This document shows positions 8,517-18,327 of a DNA stretch of 64,000 bases, piece by piece (within the stretch, counting starts at the first letter, position 1; every line of letters begins with the position of its first letter). The DNA lies in NCBI GenBank assembly GCA_963847085.1, contig CAWJYO010000009.1:744001-808000 (forward strand), written 5' to 3'. Position numbers and translations under genes: made by a program. The notes beneath the pieces are model-generated. The model made no database searches and had not been told where the DNA came from. It saw only the letters and a program-made list of their open reading frames with translations. Source of the DNA: Ilyomonas sp963847085. GTDB taxonomy: Bacteria; Bacteroidota; Bacteroidia; Chitinophagales; Chitinophagaceae.

Positions 8517-8647
8517 GAAGGCAGGCTCTATCTCCTAAAGTGAGAAAGAAAACAGCTTGCATAGTAAAGTTCTTACAGAGAAATTAGGTTCTTAAATTAT
8601 AATCGCTTCAAAGTCCCTTTAAGGATGTAAGCAACTTAACAATTAAT

Positions 8648-9647
8648 ATGGCAATTTTAAATTTTCAGAAACCTGACAAAATCGTATTGCAGAAAGTAAC
8701 TGATTTTGAAGCTCAGTTTGAGTTTCGTCCGTTGGAACCGGGTTATGGTGTAACCATCGGCAATGCCTTGCGCAGAGTATTGTTAAGCTCATTGGAAGGA
8801 TATGCAATTGTGGGCATTAGGATTGAAGGGGTTGACCATGAATTTGCCACCATCAAAGGTGTAACAGAAGATGTTACTGAAATCATCCTTAACCTGAAAC
8901 AGGTTCGTTTTAAAAAAAGGTTGACCATGATATTCAGAATGAAAAAATATCTTTACCCATTCAGAACAAAACTGAATTTACTGCAGCGAACATTGCCGAA
9001 GCTACGCAAAGCTTTCGAAATCATGAATCCTGAACTGCTGATTTGCACAATGGATGCTTCTGCCAAACTAGAATTGAATTAACCATTGGTAAAGGCCGTG
9101 GTTATGTTCCTGCAGAAGACAACAAAGTGAAGGATGCGCCGTTTGGATACATTCCCATTGATTCTATTCACACGCCATCAAGAATGTAAAATACACCATT
9201 GAAAATACCCGTGTGGAACAACGAACCGACTATGAAAAACTGATCATGGAAGTTGCTACAGATGGTACCATCCATCCGGAAGAAGCGGTGAAACAGGCAT
9301 CCCGTATTCTTGATTCAGCACCTGATGATCATCACCGATGAAAACATCACTTTCGATAATAAAGAAGAGAAGAAAGAAGACGTGGTGGATGAACAAATGC
9401 TTCAGCTTCGCAAAGTATTGAAGACGCCGCTGGAAGATCTTGATCTTTCTGTTCGTGCATTCAATTGCTTAAAAGCGGCAAAGATCAATTCGCTGAGCGA
9501 ACTGGTGCAATACGAACAGGAAGACCTGATGAAGTTCCGCAACTTTGGTCAGAAATCATTAGCGAAATTGAGCAGGTGCTTCATGAAAGAGGCTTGCATT
9601 TTGGTATGGATTTGCACAAGATGGGCTTAGACGATATTGATAAATAA
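8648..9647 (+). CDS. rpoA: RNA polymerase alpha subunit (six frameshifts)
   Basis: Alpha subunit of RNA polymerase. The N-terminal assembly domain reads MAILNFQKPDKIVLQKVTDFEAQFEFRPLEPGYGVTIGNALRRVLLSSLEGYAI; the C-terminal domain (alpha-CTD, promoter and regulator contacts) reads LRKVLKTPLEDLDLSVRAFNCLKAAKINSLSELVQYEQEDLMKFRNFGQKSL and ends GLHFGMDLHKMGLDDIDK. Single-base shifts occur near 8912-8918 (A missing), 9010-9016 (extra), 9071-9078 (missing), 9176-9181 (missing), 9312 (extra G) and 9559-9562 (missing). Corrected length is about 332 residues, normal. Six breaks in an essential gene can only be sequence error. Confidence 0.93.
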
Positions 9648-9661
9648 ATAGTCAATTAAAA

Positions 9662-9697
9662 AGTAGTAAGTAATGAGTTTACTTACTACTTTTTTTA
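9662..9697 (+). terminator. Intrinsic terminator after rpoA
   Basis: Perfect 12 bp stem (9662-9673 with 9679-9690), 5-base loop, then a run of T. It separates rpoA from rplQ, which are usually co-transcribed, so rplQ probably has its own promoter in the 150 bp that follow. That stretch also holds a CCTGCA...TGCAGG hairpin near 9738-9765. Confidence 0.8.
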
Positions 9698-9843
9698 TAT
9701 CAATAACAATAGTTTTTGCTTATCGCAAAAGCGTTTCCTGCAAATCCTTGACACGGTGCAGGGAATATTTTTAACCGGAATGGTTTAAAGTTTGAACCTC
9801 ATTTTCAAACATTACAATCAATCTATTTTCACATTAAAACGTC

Positions 9844-10437
9844 ATGCGTCACGGAGACAAAATCAACAACCTCGGCAGAAAGAAAGCGCACAGAGATGCG
9901 TTGCTTGCCAACCTCGGCAGTCAGTTAATTGTTCACAAACGTATTGTAACCACTTTGGCAAAAGCTAAAGTATTGCGTACCTACATTGAACCGTTACTTA
10001 CTAAAACAAAAAAAGCCGACAACGAAGCGGTCATCAGCCATCAGCACAGAGTGGTGTTTTCTTATCTGCACGATAAAACGGCGGTAAAGGAACTGTTCAC
10101 TGTTGTAGGTCCAAAAATAGCCAGCCGCCCCGGCGGTTATACACGCATCATAAAGCTGGGTATTCGCGTTGGTGATAATGCGGAAAAAGCAATGATTGAA
10201 TTGGTTGACTTCAATGAAATTTATGGTAAGGGTGCACAGCAAGCTACCGAACCTGCACGCAGAACGCGTCGTGGTCGCGGCGGTAAAGCTGGTAGTACGA
10301 ATGCTCCTGCTGCACAGCAAAGCGCTCCTGTTGCTGAACAACAGCCAACTACTGATTCGCCAATGGTAACGAACGAAACACCAAGCGGCGAGCCAACTAC
10401 AGATGTAGCACCAACAGAAGAAAAAGCACCCGAATAG
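9844..10437 (+). CDS. rplQ: 50S ribosomal protein L17 with low-complexity C-terminal extension
   Basis: L17 lines the peptide exit-tunnel side of 50S. The family core (about residues 1-130) is intact: MRHGDKINNLGRKKAHRDALLANLGSQLIVHKRIVTTLAKAKVLRTYIEPLLT and the RPGGYTRIIKLGIRVGDNAEKAMIELVDF block. Beyond it lies a basic RRTRRGRGGK patch, then a tail of about 55 residues rich in A, P, Q, T and E, ending in an acidic EEKAPE. Bacteroidota L17 proteins often carry such tails. Unlike its neighbours the gene has no frameshift. It is set apart from rpoA by a terminator and followed by another. Confidence 0.95.
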   Translation: MRHGDKINNLGRKKAHRDALLANLGSQLIVHKRIVTTLAKAKVLRTYIEPLLTKTKKADNEAVISHQHRVVFSYLHDKTAVKELFTVVGPKIASRPGGYTRIIKLGIRVGDNAEKAMIELVDFNEIYGKGAQQATEPARRTRRGRGGKAGSTNAPAAQQSAPVAEQQPTTDSPMVTNETPSGEPTTDVAPTEEKAPE

Positions 10438-10455
10438 CTTTATTTATTCTTAAAT

Positions 10456-10496
10456 AAAAAAGAGGCAAAACCAAACTTTGGTTTTGCCTCTTTTTT
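10456..10496. terminator. Bidirectional intrinsic terminator rplQ / kdsA
   Basis: A stem of about 19 bp pairs AAAAGAGGCAAAACC with its complement around a 3-base loop, with A-tract and T-tract on the two sides. It lies between two convergent genes and can serve both. Confidence 0.88.
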
Positions 10497-10514
10497 GTTT
10501 TATTGATAATTAAA

Positions 10515-11357
10515 TTAATTGGATTTTCCAATTTCCACAAGCGCTTTGCGCAATTTCACCAACTGTTCTAATAAGCCTTCAAGCAAAGAAAGATTCAGCA
10601 TGTTGGCGCCATCGCTTAAAGCACAGGCAGGATTGGGATGCGTTTCTATAAACAAACCATCTGCGCCCGTTGCAATAGCGGCTTTGGCAATGGTGCCGAT
10701 CATTTGCGGGTTGCCGCCGGTTACACCGCTCACTTGATTAGGTTGTTGTAAGCTATGCGTGCAATCCATTACCACTGGCACTTTGTGTTGCTGCATAGCT
10801 GGTATATTGCGATAATCCACCACCATATCATGATAGCCAAAACTATTGCCGCGCTCGGTTAGGATCACTTTATCGTTGCCCGCTTTTTTGATTTTATCAA
10901 CGGCAAACTTCATTGCTTCACCACTTACAAACTGACCTTTTTTTACGTTTACAATTTTGCCTGTTTCAGCAGCGGCAAGGAGCAAATCGGTTTGCCGACA
11001 TAAGAAAGCAGGAATTTGCAGAATGTCTATATATTGAGCCGCAACAGCAGCTTCATCGTGTGCATGAATATCGGATGTGGTAGGCACACCATAAGCGTTG
11101 CCTGCTTTTTTTACAATCTCTAACGCAGCTTCATCACCAATGCCTGTGAAAGAGTTGGCGCTTGTGCGGTTGGCTTTGCGATAGCTGGCTTTAAAAACAT
11201 AAGGAATCGCAAGACGTTTACAAATGCCTGAAACTTTTTCGGCAACTTCCATTACCAAATCTTCGCTTTCTACAACACAAGGTCCGGCAATGAGAAAGAA
11301 GGCATCGCTATCGTAAGATTGATTTGCAAAAATATCAACCAAAAAAGAAGGAATCAT
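10515..11357 (-). CDS. kdsA: 2-dehydro-3-deoxyphosphooctonate aldolase (KDO-8-phosphate synthase)
   Basis: KdsA condenses phosphoenolpyruvate with arabinose 5-phosphate to KDO 8-phosphate, needed for the LPS inner core. 280 residues, normal length, DAHP-synthase TIM barrel. Visible motifs: LIAGPCVVESEDL near the N-terminus, FKASYRKANRTSANSF, VPTTSDIH, QIPAFLCRQTDLL, KKGQFVSGEAM, LTERGNSFGYHDMVVDYRNIP and FIETHPNPACALSDG. The Cys in GPCVVES replaces the Asn of the metal-free E. coli type, so this should be the metal-dependent class, an inference from known family differences. Faces the ribosomal operon and shares its terminator. Confidence 0.95.
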   Translation of the reverse strand: MIPSFLVDIFANQSYDSDAFFLIAGPCVVESEDLVMEVAEKVSGICKRLAIPYVFKASYRKANRTSANSFTGIGDEAALEIVKKAGNAYGVPTTSDIHAHDEAAVAAQYIDILQIPAFLCRQTDLLLAAAETGKIVNVKKGQFVSGEAMKFAVDKIKKAGNDKVILTERGNSFGYHDMVVDYRNIPAMQQHKVPVVMDCTHSLQQPNQVSGVTGGNPQMIGTIAKAAIATGADGLFIETHPNPACALSDGANMLNLSLLEGLLEQLVKLRKALVEIGKSN

Positions 11358-11730
11358 ATCATCAATTTGGCCACGAACTTATAGTAAAGTTTACGGTTGT
11401 TGAAATGAGGAATGAACACTACTAAAAATGCGATAAAAACAAAAGTGAGGAAACTGACTTTTGTTTTTATTGCTTTTTACTTTTTCTGCATGGTTTTTGC
11501 CAAATGCCGCAAAATTTTTAAACAATATTACTGCAGTTGACCGAATCAAACTGAAGCATTAAAAATGAATTAAAGAAGCGTAAGATTTAAAGTGAGTTAT
11601 AATGGCTTTTTAATGCAATTGCCAAAACACAAGATTTTTATCCGGCGTTCTTTAACAGGCGATGTTTTTTCTATATAGAAATTAACAATCACCATCTTTT
11701 ATCAAAACATTACTAAAACTTTTGAACACC
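11358..11730. other. Intergenic region kdsA / lipoprotein
   Basis: 373 AT-rich bases between two divergent genes. It contains AAAAACAAA at 11435 and its complement at 11460, so the two pair as a stem of about 9 bp with a 16-base loop. I see no convincing promoter match and no coding potential. Confidence 0.4.
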
Positions 11731-13107
11731 ATGATGAATTTCTCTCTTTCTTTAAGCCTGATAACAAAAACAAAACACATGATTGTTGTTGCGTTAATGG
11801 CTGCTTTGCTGGGTTCGTGTAGCCAAAAGCAGGATTTTGCTGATGACATGCAAACTGCAAAAGCAGCGGCATTAAAATCGCTGACGCTGGTAGCCGGTGG
11901 CACAACAGATAATACTTCGTTGCTGCAATCGTTGATTGACAATAAGAATACAAAACCTATAAGTGTAACCGGCACTTATCTTACAAGCCAGCTTACTGTA
12001 CATTCTTACGATACTATTATCATGCAAAGTGGCTTTACCATGCTGCTAAATCCTTCTGTTACAAAGCAAGCCGTACTGTATTTGCCTTCGGGAACGCATG
12101 ATGTGTTTATACAAGGCGGAACTATAGATGCCAATCAGGCCAACAATAGCAGCGGCAGCCAACTGGAATGTATAAAGATGGATGATGGTTGTTATAATGT
12201 CACCATCAACGGCGTAACGGTAAACAATGCAAAAGATTATGGCGCGATACAAGTGAAAGGTTATACCGGATCGTTGTGTCGAAACATAAAATTATTGAAC
12301 ATTGTTTCCAACAGTACGGGGCGCACAGCTATTGAATGCCGTGGTGTTGATAATATTGTAATCAGCAAACCCAAACTGCAACATTGGGGACAGCAAAACG
12401 CTGCCTCACCAGCTATACAATTTCAATCAGTTGCCAGTCACAATGTGCAAATATTATCGCCGGTAACTAATGGCTATGAAGGAACTCAGTTTGCTATTGA
12501 AAGTGCAGCTGCCAATGTGGATAGCGTGTACATTGCCAATGGTAATTTTACCGATAATACCAACAAAGGAAATAATGGCATTTCAGGTTATTTTACAAAT
12601 GCCAATTTTTATCATTGCACCATGACAGGCGGTGTGGGAAGCCAGCGTTCGGGATTTGAATTGTTTGGTAGCAATCTTACCGTTGATCATCCTGTTGTAA
12701 AGCGTGGCATGATGGCCATTTCAACCGGCTCGGTAACGGGCAAAAATGCAAGCAATATCAGCATTATGTATCCTACTGTGGCCAGCGGCGGCACTAACAA
12801 CAGCGCGTTGGCGTTAGGTTCGTGGAACGGTTTGGTATTAAGCAATGTAACCATCATTGGCGGTACGTTAGATACGCGTGCAGCAACCGGCAACAGCAGC
12901 GCCTTTACCTTTGGATATTATGGCGGAACAGGCATTGTGCAGGATGTAAGAATGGATAAAACCAAACTATATTCTTCTACTTCAGCAGTGCGCATACAAG
13001 CCGCAAGCGGAAGTAAAAATTTAGTGTTTAATCAGGTGAGTTTTGTGCAGCAAACGCAACTGTTCAGTAACATCACTAACAACGTAAATTATGTTGTCAA
13101 TCCATAA
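11731..13107 (+). CDS. Lipoprotein with right-handed beta-helix fold
   Basis: Predicted lipoprotein of about 458 residues. The N-terminus is long and hydroxyl-rich, followed by VVALMAALLGSCSQK, a lipobox with cleavage before Cys. The rest is low in charged residues and full of short repeats of the pattern 'nvtI.g.tv.n...ygi.v.g......nI.i.n......', typical of parallel beta-helix proteins of the pectate-lyase-like superfamily (GTIDANQANNSSGS and CYNVTINGVTVNNAKDYGAIQV are visible). No catalytic residues can be assigned. I chose the ATG at 11731 over a TTG at 11722. A strong terminator follows. Could be a surface polysaccharide-binding or -degrading protein. Confidence 0.75.
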   Translation: MMNFSLSLSLITKTKHMIVVALMAALLGSCSQKQDFADDMQTAKAAALKSLTLVAGGTTDNTSLLQSLIDNKNTKPISVTGTYLTSQLTVHSYDTIIMQSGFTMLLNPSVTKQAVLYLPSGTHDVFIQGGTIDANQANNSSGSQLECIKMDDGCYNVTINGVTVNNAKDYGAIQVKGYTGSLCRNIKLLNIVSNSTGRTAIECRGVDNIVISKPKLQHWGQQNAASPAIQFQSVASHNVQILSPVTNGYEGTQFAIESAAANVDSVYIANGNFTDNTNKGNNGISGYFTNANFYHCTMTGGVGSQRSGFELFGSNLTVDHPVVKRGMMAISTGSVTGKNASNISIMYPTVASGGTNNSALALGSWNGLVLSNVTIIGGTLDTRAATGNSSAFTFGYYGGTGIVQDVRMDKTKLYSSTSAVRIQAASGSKNLVFNQVSFVQQTQLFSNITNNVNYVVNP

Positions 13108-13158
13108 TTATTAGCTGCGAGTTTTGAGCGACGAGTTATGAGTAAAGAATGAATAAAT

Positions 13159-13202
13159 AAAAACAAAAGCCGTCCCGATAGGTCGGGACGGCTTTTGTTT
13201 TT
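13159..13202. terminator. Bidirectional terminator built on AAAAACAAA
   Basis: A perfect 20 bp inverted repeat (13159-13178 with 13183-13202) and a 4-base loop, GC core CCGTCCCGA/TCGGGACGG. The outer ends are AAAAACAAA and its complement. It lies between convergent genes. Confidence 0.9.
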
Positions 13203-13254
13203 GCTAATAATTTGTCTCTTTAAACTTGCTCCTTGTATTCTTGTTTCTTGCCCC

Positions 13255-14535
13255 TTAATTCCAGGTTTTATCGCCTCTTTTCATTTTCTCAATCGTCTCC
13301 TGGTAGCCTGCTTTTTCACCTTCCGTTGCAGTATCCATTGCCTTTTGTTCCCATTGCAAAGCTTCATCTTTTTTACCTAAGCGATATAAAATATTAGCGT
13401 AAGTATCCATAAAGCCTGGTGTTTGGCTGTTTTCAAACGAACGCTTACTCCATTCCATCGCATTTTGCAAACAGGTTTCATCGCTGCAATTTTGAAATAC
13501 CGTCCATGCAAATTGGTTCAATTGTTCATTGCCCGCATTCTCTCCATACGATTTCATATAGGTTACTACAGCCGGTCCAAACTTATCCCAGTCTTGCTTG
13601 TACATGTAAAACAACACTTTTGAGTAAGCCGAAACAGAAGCCGCCTGCGCGGGATATTTAGTTTGCAAAGTGTTGTCAATATCGCTCCAGTTTGGCTCAA
13701 CAAGGTCTTTGCGGGAAGCTACTTTTTTAGGGAATAAAATGGGATATATATCTTCTTGCATAATGATGTTTTGCACCACAGCATCAGCCGTTCCTTTGCC
13801 CATTACTGCATCCACTTTATTGGCGTTGGAAAGCATAATCTGAAAGCCCTTATCGCTGCTATTTTGTGTAACATCCTTTAATAACGAAAGGTTTTCTTTT
13901 GTATATAAATCAGGCTGCGTTGCTATGTAATCATTAGCCACTTTGTTTGCGTTTTGCATGTCGTAAGCTCCCATAGCTGCCGTAACAAGACGATGCAAAA
14001 AGCCGGAATCTTTTTTACCTTTTTGGTATTTCTGAAGTAAGGTATAATACTGTGTTTCGGGGTTGAGCGCTTCTTTTGTTTTTGCTATAAAAGCATCGGC
14101 TTCAGACGAGCCAACGGCACGATGCACAAGATTGGCATTTTCATCAAAAAATAAATAGGTTGGATATACATTCACTTTGTAATTGGTAGCGATGGCGTGC
14201 GCTAATGAGTACATATTTTTCACTTCTTCATTATCTGCAGCCGATGTATCTAACTGCATTTTTACGGCAATGAATTGGCTGTTTACAGCATCTCCAACTT
14301 CCTGTTGCGGAAAAATGTTTTTACTCATGTATTTGCAGGGTCCGCACCAGGTAGTAAAGCAATCCATAAAAATGTATTTATGTTCCGCTTTTGCTTTTGC
14401 CCCAATTTGTTGCCAGGTAAGCTCATGTTGAAAATGAATGCCGCTATCGTTTTGTGAAGTCGTTTTGGTTTTGTGTACTTGTGCAAAAAGCGCCAGAGGC
14501 AACCAGCTTGCAACCAGTACAAAAAGATGTTTCAT
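13255..14535 (-). CDS. Secreted thioredoxin-like protein with helical C-terminal domain
   Basis: 426 residues. A signal peptide (MKHLFVLVASWLPLALFAQ) sends it to the periplasm. A thioredoxin-like domain (about residues 35-170) has the redox motif FTTWCGPCKYMSK and the cis-proline VNVYPTYLFFD. The remaining 250 residues are helical with TPR-like stretches near the end (MEWSKRSFENSQTPGFMDTYANILYRLGKKDEALQWEQKAM). Such proteins are thought to act as periplasmic disulfide reductases in Bacteroidota. The substrate is unknown. Starts at the ATG at 14535, divergent from bamA. Confidence 0.85.
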   Translation of the reverse strand: MKHLFVLVASWLPLALFAQVHKTKTTSQNDSGIHFQHELTWQQIGAKAKAEHKYIFMDCFTTWCGPCKYMSKNIFPQQEVGDAVNSQFIAVKMQLDTSAADNEEVKNMYSLAHAIATNYKVNVYPTYLFFDENANLVHRAVGSSEADAFIAKTKEALNPETQYYTLLQKYQKGKKDSGFLHRLVTAAMGAYDMQNANKVANDYIATQPDLYTKENLSLLKDVTQNSSDKGFQIMLSNANKVDAVMGKGTADAVVQNIIMQEDIYPILFPKKVASRKDLVEPNWSDIDNTLQTKYPAQAASVSAYSKVLFYMYKQDWDKFGPAVVTYMKSYGENAGNEQLNQFAWTVFQNCSDETCLQNAMEWSKRSFENSQTPGFMDTYANILYRLGKKDEALQWEQKAMDTATEGEKAGYQETIEKMKRGDKTWN

Positions 14536-14847
14536 AGTAAGAATTTTAAGGAAAGATAAAAAAGTTATTCAACGGAGTTCATAACGATTTGTTATGATGT
14601 CAGTGCCTTTTGTTTTTGCTGTAAAACAAAAACTAATTATATTATTCTTTGTATAAAGAGAATATCACACAATGCAAACTCTTATTCGTCTATTCATTTT
14701 GTTAATCTGACCAAGCTTTTGGAGCAACAATTCAGTTTAACAAACAGTTTTCATTCGCCTATCTAATTTGCCGCCCTTGCCTGAAACTGCTTGTGAAAAT
14801 CAATTTGGTTTCAATAGGTATCAAACAATAAATAAACCTACAGCGGG
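14536..14847. other. Divergent region upstream of bamA with composite palindrome
   Basis: 312 bases. At 14609-14631 lies TTTGTTTTTGCTGTAAAA followed by CAAA. The same 18 bases recur at 41026, upstream of the UDP-glucose dehydrogenase gene. TTATTCTTTG near 14651-14660 resembles a -7 element but has one base too many. No coding potential seen. Confidence 0.45.
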
Positions 14848-17648
14848 ATGCGCCACGTGTTCAGAATTTTTGTTCTCTTTTTATTATTGTCTGTGGTTAT
14901 GGCTCATCATGCAAATGCACAGCAGATACCGCTTTCGGGCAATACCCATAACACCGATACTACGCTTAATCCGCTTGCCGATACCAGCGAACAGCCTACT
15001 TCAGTATCAGCCGATTTAGCCAATATTTACAATCAGCGCACTCCTAAGAAATATAAAATTGCGAGCATCACCGTTACCGGGAATCGCTATTTCGATCAGG
15101 CATTGCTTCAATCCATTTCAACCCTTACGGTTGGTGAAGAAGTGGTGATACCCGGAGGAGATAATTTTGCCAAAGCCATACAAAAATTGTGGTCACAGAA
15201 TTATTTCAGCGATGTTGAAATTTATATTACCCGTTTGGAAGGTGATAAGATTGACATTGAAATTGCAGTGCAGGAACGTCCCCGCCTTTCTAATTTTAAA
15301 TTTGAGGGAATTAAGAAAGGCGAAACCGATGATCTAACCAAGAAAAGTGGTTTGGTAAAAGGCAGGGTGATAACCGAAAACATGAGGCGTACAGCCATTG
15401 ATGCTATCAATAAATATTATGCAGAGAAAGGCTATCGCGGCGTGAATGTTAGCATTAAAACCAAACAGGACTCATCGTTATCTAATTCGGAGGTGCTTAC
15501 GTTTGTAGTTGATAAAGGCAACAAGGTAAAAATCAGCGATGTTTATTTTATTGATAACACAATTACTGACACCAAGTTAAAAAAGCAATTAAAAGGCACA
15601 AAAGAAGCAGGAAGGTTACTCTTTATCCGCCTACCGATTCCAGTATTCTGAATCCAAAAGTATATACGTTCAGCAATTACCTGCACGATAAAGGCTTCTT
15701 AATGCCTACACAAACTTTAGCAGGTGTTGCGTCCTTATTTCCGGCCTAACTTTTTTACACCGGGAAAGTTTAACGATAAAAAGTTTGGAGAAGACAAAGA
15801 CAAATTGATTGATTATTACAACTCGCTTGGCTACCGCGATGCCGTGTTGCTAAGCACACCTATTTCGTACAACAGCAAAGGCAATATGGACATTGGTTTC
15901 AAAGTGTCGGAAGGGCATAAATATTACTTTGGAAACATTACATGGAGCGGCAATACCAAGTACCCCGATTCGTTGCTTACAGCGATAATGGCAATAAAAA
16001 AAGGAGACATTTATAACCTTGATTTATTAAATAAAAAATTGGGTAAAAATGTAGCACCCGAAGGCGGCGATATCAGCGGTTTGTACATGGATGATGGTTA
16101 TCTTTTCTTTCGCACAGAAGTAACCGAAACTGCCGTGTACAACGACACGATTGATTTCAACATCAAGCTCATTGAAGGCTCGCAGGCAACCTGGAAAGTA
16201 GTGCGCATTACAGGAAATGAAAAAACAAAAGAGTATGTGATTCGACGCGAACTGAGAACCTTGCCGGGCGAAAAATTTAGCCGTCAGGATGTCATCCGTA
16301 CTACACGGGAAATAGCGGCGCTGGGCTTTTTTAATCAGGAAAAAATCAATCCTAATATTGTTCCCAACCCGGAAGATGGAACGGTGGATGTAACCTGGGA
16401 AGTAGAAGAAAAATCGAGCGACCAACTGGAGTTGAGCGCTGGCTTTGGCGGTGGCATTGGCTTAACCGGAACGCTGGGTGTTTCGTTCAACAATTTTTCG
16501 GTAAGAAATATTTTTCATAAGGAAGCCTGGGATCCTTTACCAGTTGGCGACGGCCAAAAATTAAGTGTGCGTTTTCAAAGCAATGGCAAGGCCTACCGCA
16601 GCTATAATGTTTCGTTTACCGAGCCGTGGCTGGGTGGTAAAAAAAGAAACTCGCTTACCGTTGCTTTTTACGATACTAAATACTCAAACGGATACAACTA
16701 TTTAACCGGCAGGTATGAAAAAAACTCCGATACATCTTACTTCCGTACTACCGGTGCATCCGTTGGTATAGGCAAGCAATTAAAGTGGCCTGATGATTAT
16801 TTTACTTTCACCACAACGCTTAACTATGCGCGATACGATTTGCACAATTATGCGCTGGATAGAAATCTTACATTGAGAGATGGTGAATTGTTGCGCAATG
16901 GTTTTTCCAATAATTTAAACCTGCGTTTTGCTTTGCAGCGCACGTCAACCAATACGCCTATTTTCCCAACAGGCGGTTCTAACTTTTTGTTGAGCCTGCA
17001 GGTAACGCCACCGTGGTCGTACATCAATCCAAGCATTGTAAAAGACCAAAATCCTTATAAGCTGATTGAGTATTATAAGTGGCGCTTTACCGACGAATGG
17101 TATGTTCCGTTAGGTAAACCGCGCGGCACTGATAAAAACCAAACGTTTGTTTTAAAAGCATCCATTAAATATGGATTGATAGGAAGATACAATAACCAGT
17201 TGAACATTTCACCGTTCGAGCGGTTCCAGGTAGGCGATGCTGGTTTAAGCAACAGCTATGCGTTATTAGGCTATGATATTATTTCGCAACGCGGCTATCC
17301 GGTGTATAGCAGTTCCGACCCGAAAGTGAACCCCGACCAGCAATCGGCGCCACAATATTTTACCATCTTCAATAAATATACATTAGAGCTGCGCTATCCC
17401 TTAACGCTCGCACAAAGCAGTACCATTTTTGCCGAAACCTTTTTTGAAGCTGCCAACGGATGGTACAATATGAAAACGTACAATCCTTTCCAGTTGAGGC
17501 GCTCTGTAGGTGTGGGCTTGCGTTTTTATTTGCCGATGTTTGGATTGCTGGGCTTTGATTATGGTGTTGGTCTCGACCGTTATTACCCGGCGCAACGTTA
17601 AAAGACATGGGACGCTTTACATTCATGCTGGGCTACGAGCCGGATTAA
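14848..17648 (+). CDS. bamA: Outer membrane protein assembly factor BamA (three frameshifts)
   Basis: BamA inserts beta-barrel proteins into the outer membrane. A signal peptide (ending ANAQQ) is followed by POTRA domains (KIASITVTGNRYFDQALLQSIS; KISDVYFIDNTITDTKLKKQLKGTKE) and a C-terminal 16-strand barrel. The barrel has the conserved LSAGFGGGIGLTGTLGVSFNNFSVRNIF and a VGLDRYYP-type end. A base is missing near 15611-15617 and one is extra near 15722-15725; between them the true product reads VTLYPPTDSSILNPKVYTFSNYLHDKGFLMPTQTLAVLRPYFRP. A third missing base near 17586-17592 restores the proper C-terminus GRFTFMLGYEPD at 17648. About 933 residues when corrected. Followed by two Skp-like genes. 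Confidence 0.93.
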
Positions 17649-17731
17649 TTTTGAAAAGAAAAAGGTAAAACGCATAGCAATAGAGAAGCGAAAAAAGCAA
17701 AGTCTTACCTTGCGGAACAAACAAATTATTC

Positions 17732-18247
17732 ATGAGAAAAATACTTCTGTTTTGTATTGTTGCTTTGCTGTTGGCAGGTGGCGTTTCGGCACAACGATAT
17801 GCAGTAATTGACACCAAGTATATTCTGGATAAAATGCCCGAATACAAAGATGCCGATACAAAGCTGCAACAGGTAAGCGACCAGTGGCAAAAAGAAATTG
17901 ATGCTAAACAAGCCGCGCTTGACAAGATGTATAAAGATTATGATGCCGAGCAATACATGCTAAGTGATGAATTGAAAAAAAAGCGCGAGGATGAATTGTA
18001 TAACAAGGAAAAGGAAGTGCGCGATTTGCAAAAGAAACGCTTCGGCTACCAGGGCGATTTGTTTAACGAAAGGCAAAAACTGGTGAAGCCCATTCAGGAC
18101 AGGGTGTACAATGCGGTACAAAAAATTGCTGCCGCCCGCAGCTACGATTTTATATTGGATAAAAGCGAAGGCATTACGGTTATCTTCGCCGACCCTAAGC
18201 TGGACAAAAGCGATGATGTGCTTCGCGAATTAGGAATTACCAAATAG
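17732..18247 (+). CDS. OmpH/Skp-family periplasmic chaperone, copy 1
   Basis: 171 residues: signal peptide (MRKILLFCIVALLLAGGVSAQ), then the OmpH/Skp core starting YAVIDTKYILDKMPEYKDADTKLQQVSDQW. A long, charged coiled coil follows (about residues 45-120: KEIDAKQAALDKMYKDYDAEQYMLSDELKKKREDELYNKEKEVRDLQ). The C-terminus returns to the body domain (ARSYDFILDKSEGITVIFADPKLDKSDDVLRELGI). Skp holds unfolded outer membrane proteins on the way to BamA, which fits its place directly downstream of bamA. Confidence 0.93.
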   Translation: MRKILLFCIVALLLAGGVSAQRYAVIDTKYILDKMPEYKDADTKLQQVSDQWQKEIDAKQAALDKMYKDYDAEQYMLSDELKKKREDELYNKEKEVRDLQKKRFGYQGDLFNERQKLVKPIQDRVYNAVQKIAAARSYDFILDKSEGITVIFADPKLDKSDDVLRELGITK

Positions 18248-18327
18248 ATACATTTTTCATCAATAAAAAAACAATAAAAACAAAGCGTGCGATAATAAAA
18301 GAAGCGCACAACAAAAGCAAAAACAAA

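Noticed and set aside
6353..9647. Programmed ribosomal frameshifting in ribosomal genes
   Set aside because: The shifts are of both signs, lack slippery sequences in most cases, and occur in genes never known to use frameshifting.
11722..11730. TTG start at 11722 of the beta-helix lipoprotein
   Set aside because: ATG codons at 11731 and 11734 give a better signal sequence start.
16027..16425. Minus-strand 132-codon frame inside bamA
   Set aside because: Antisense shadow of a conserved beta-barrel gene.
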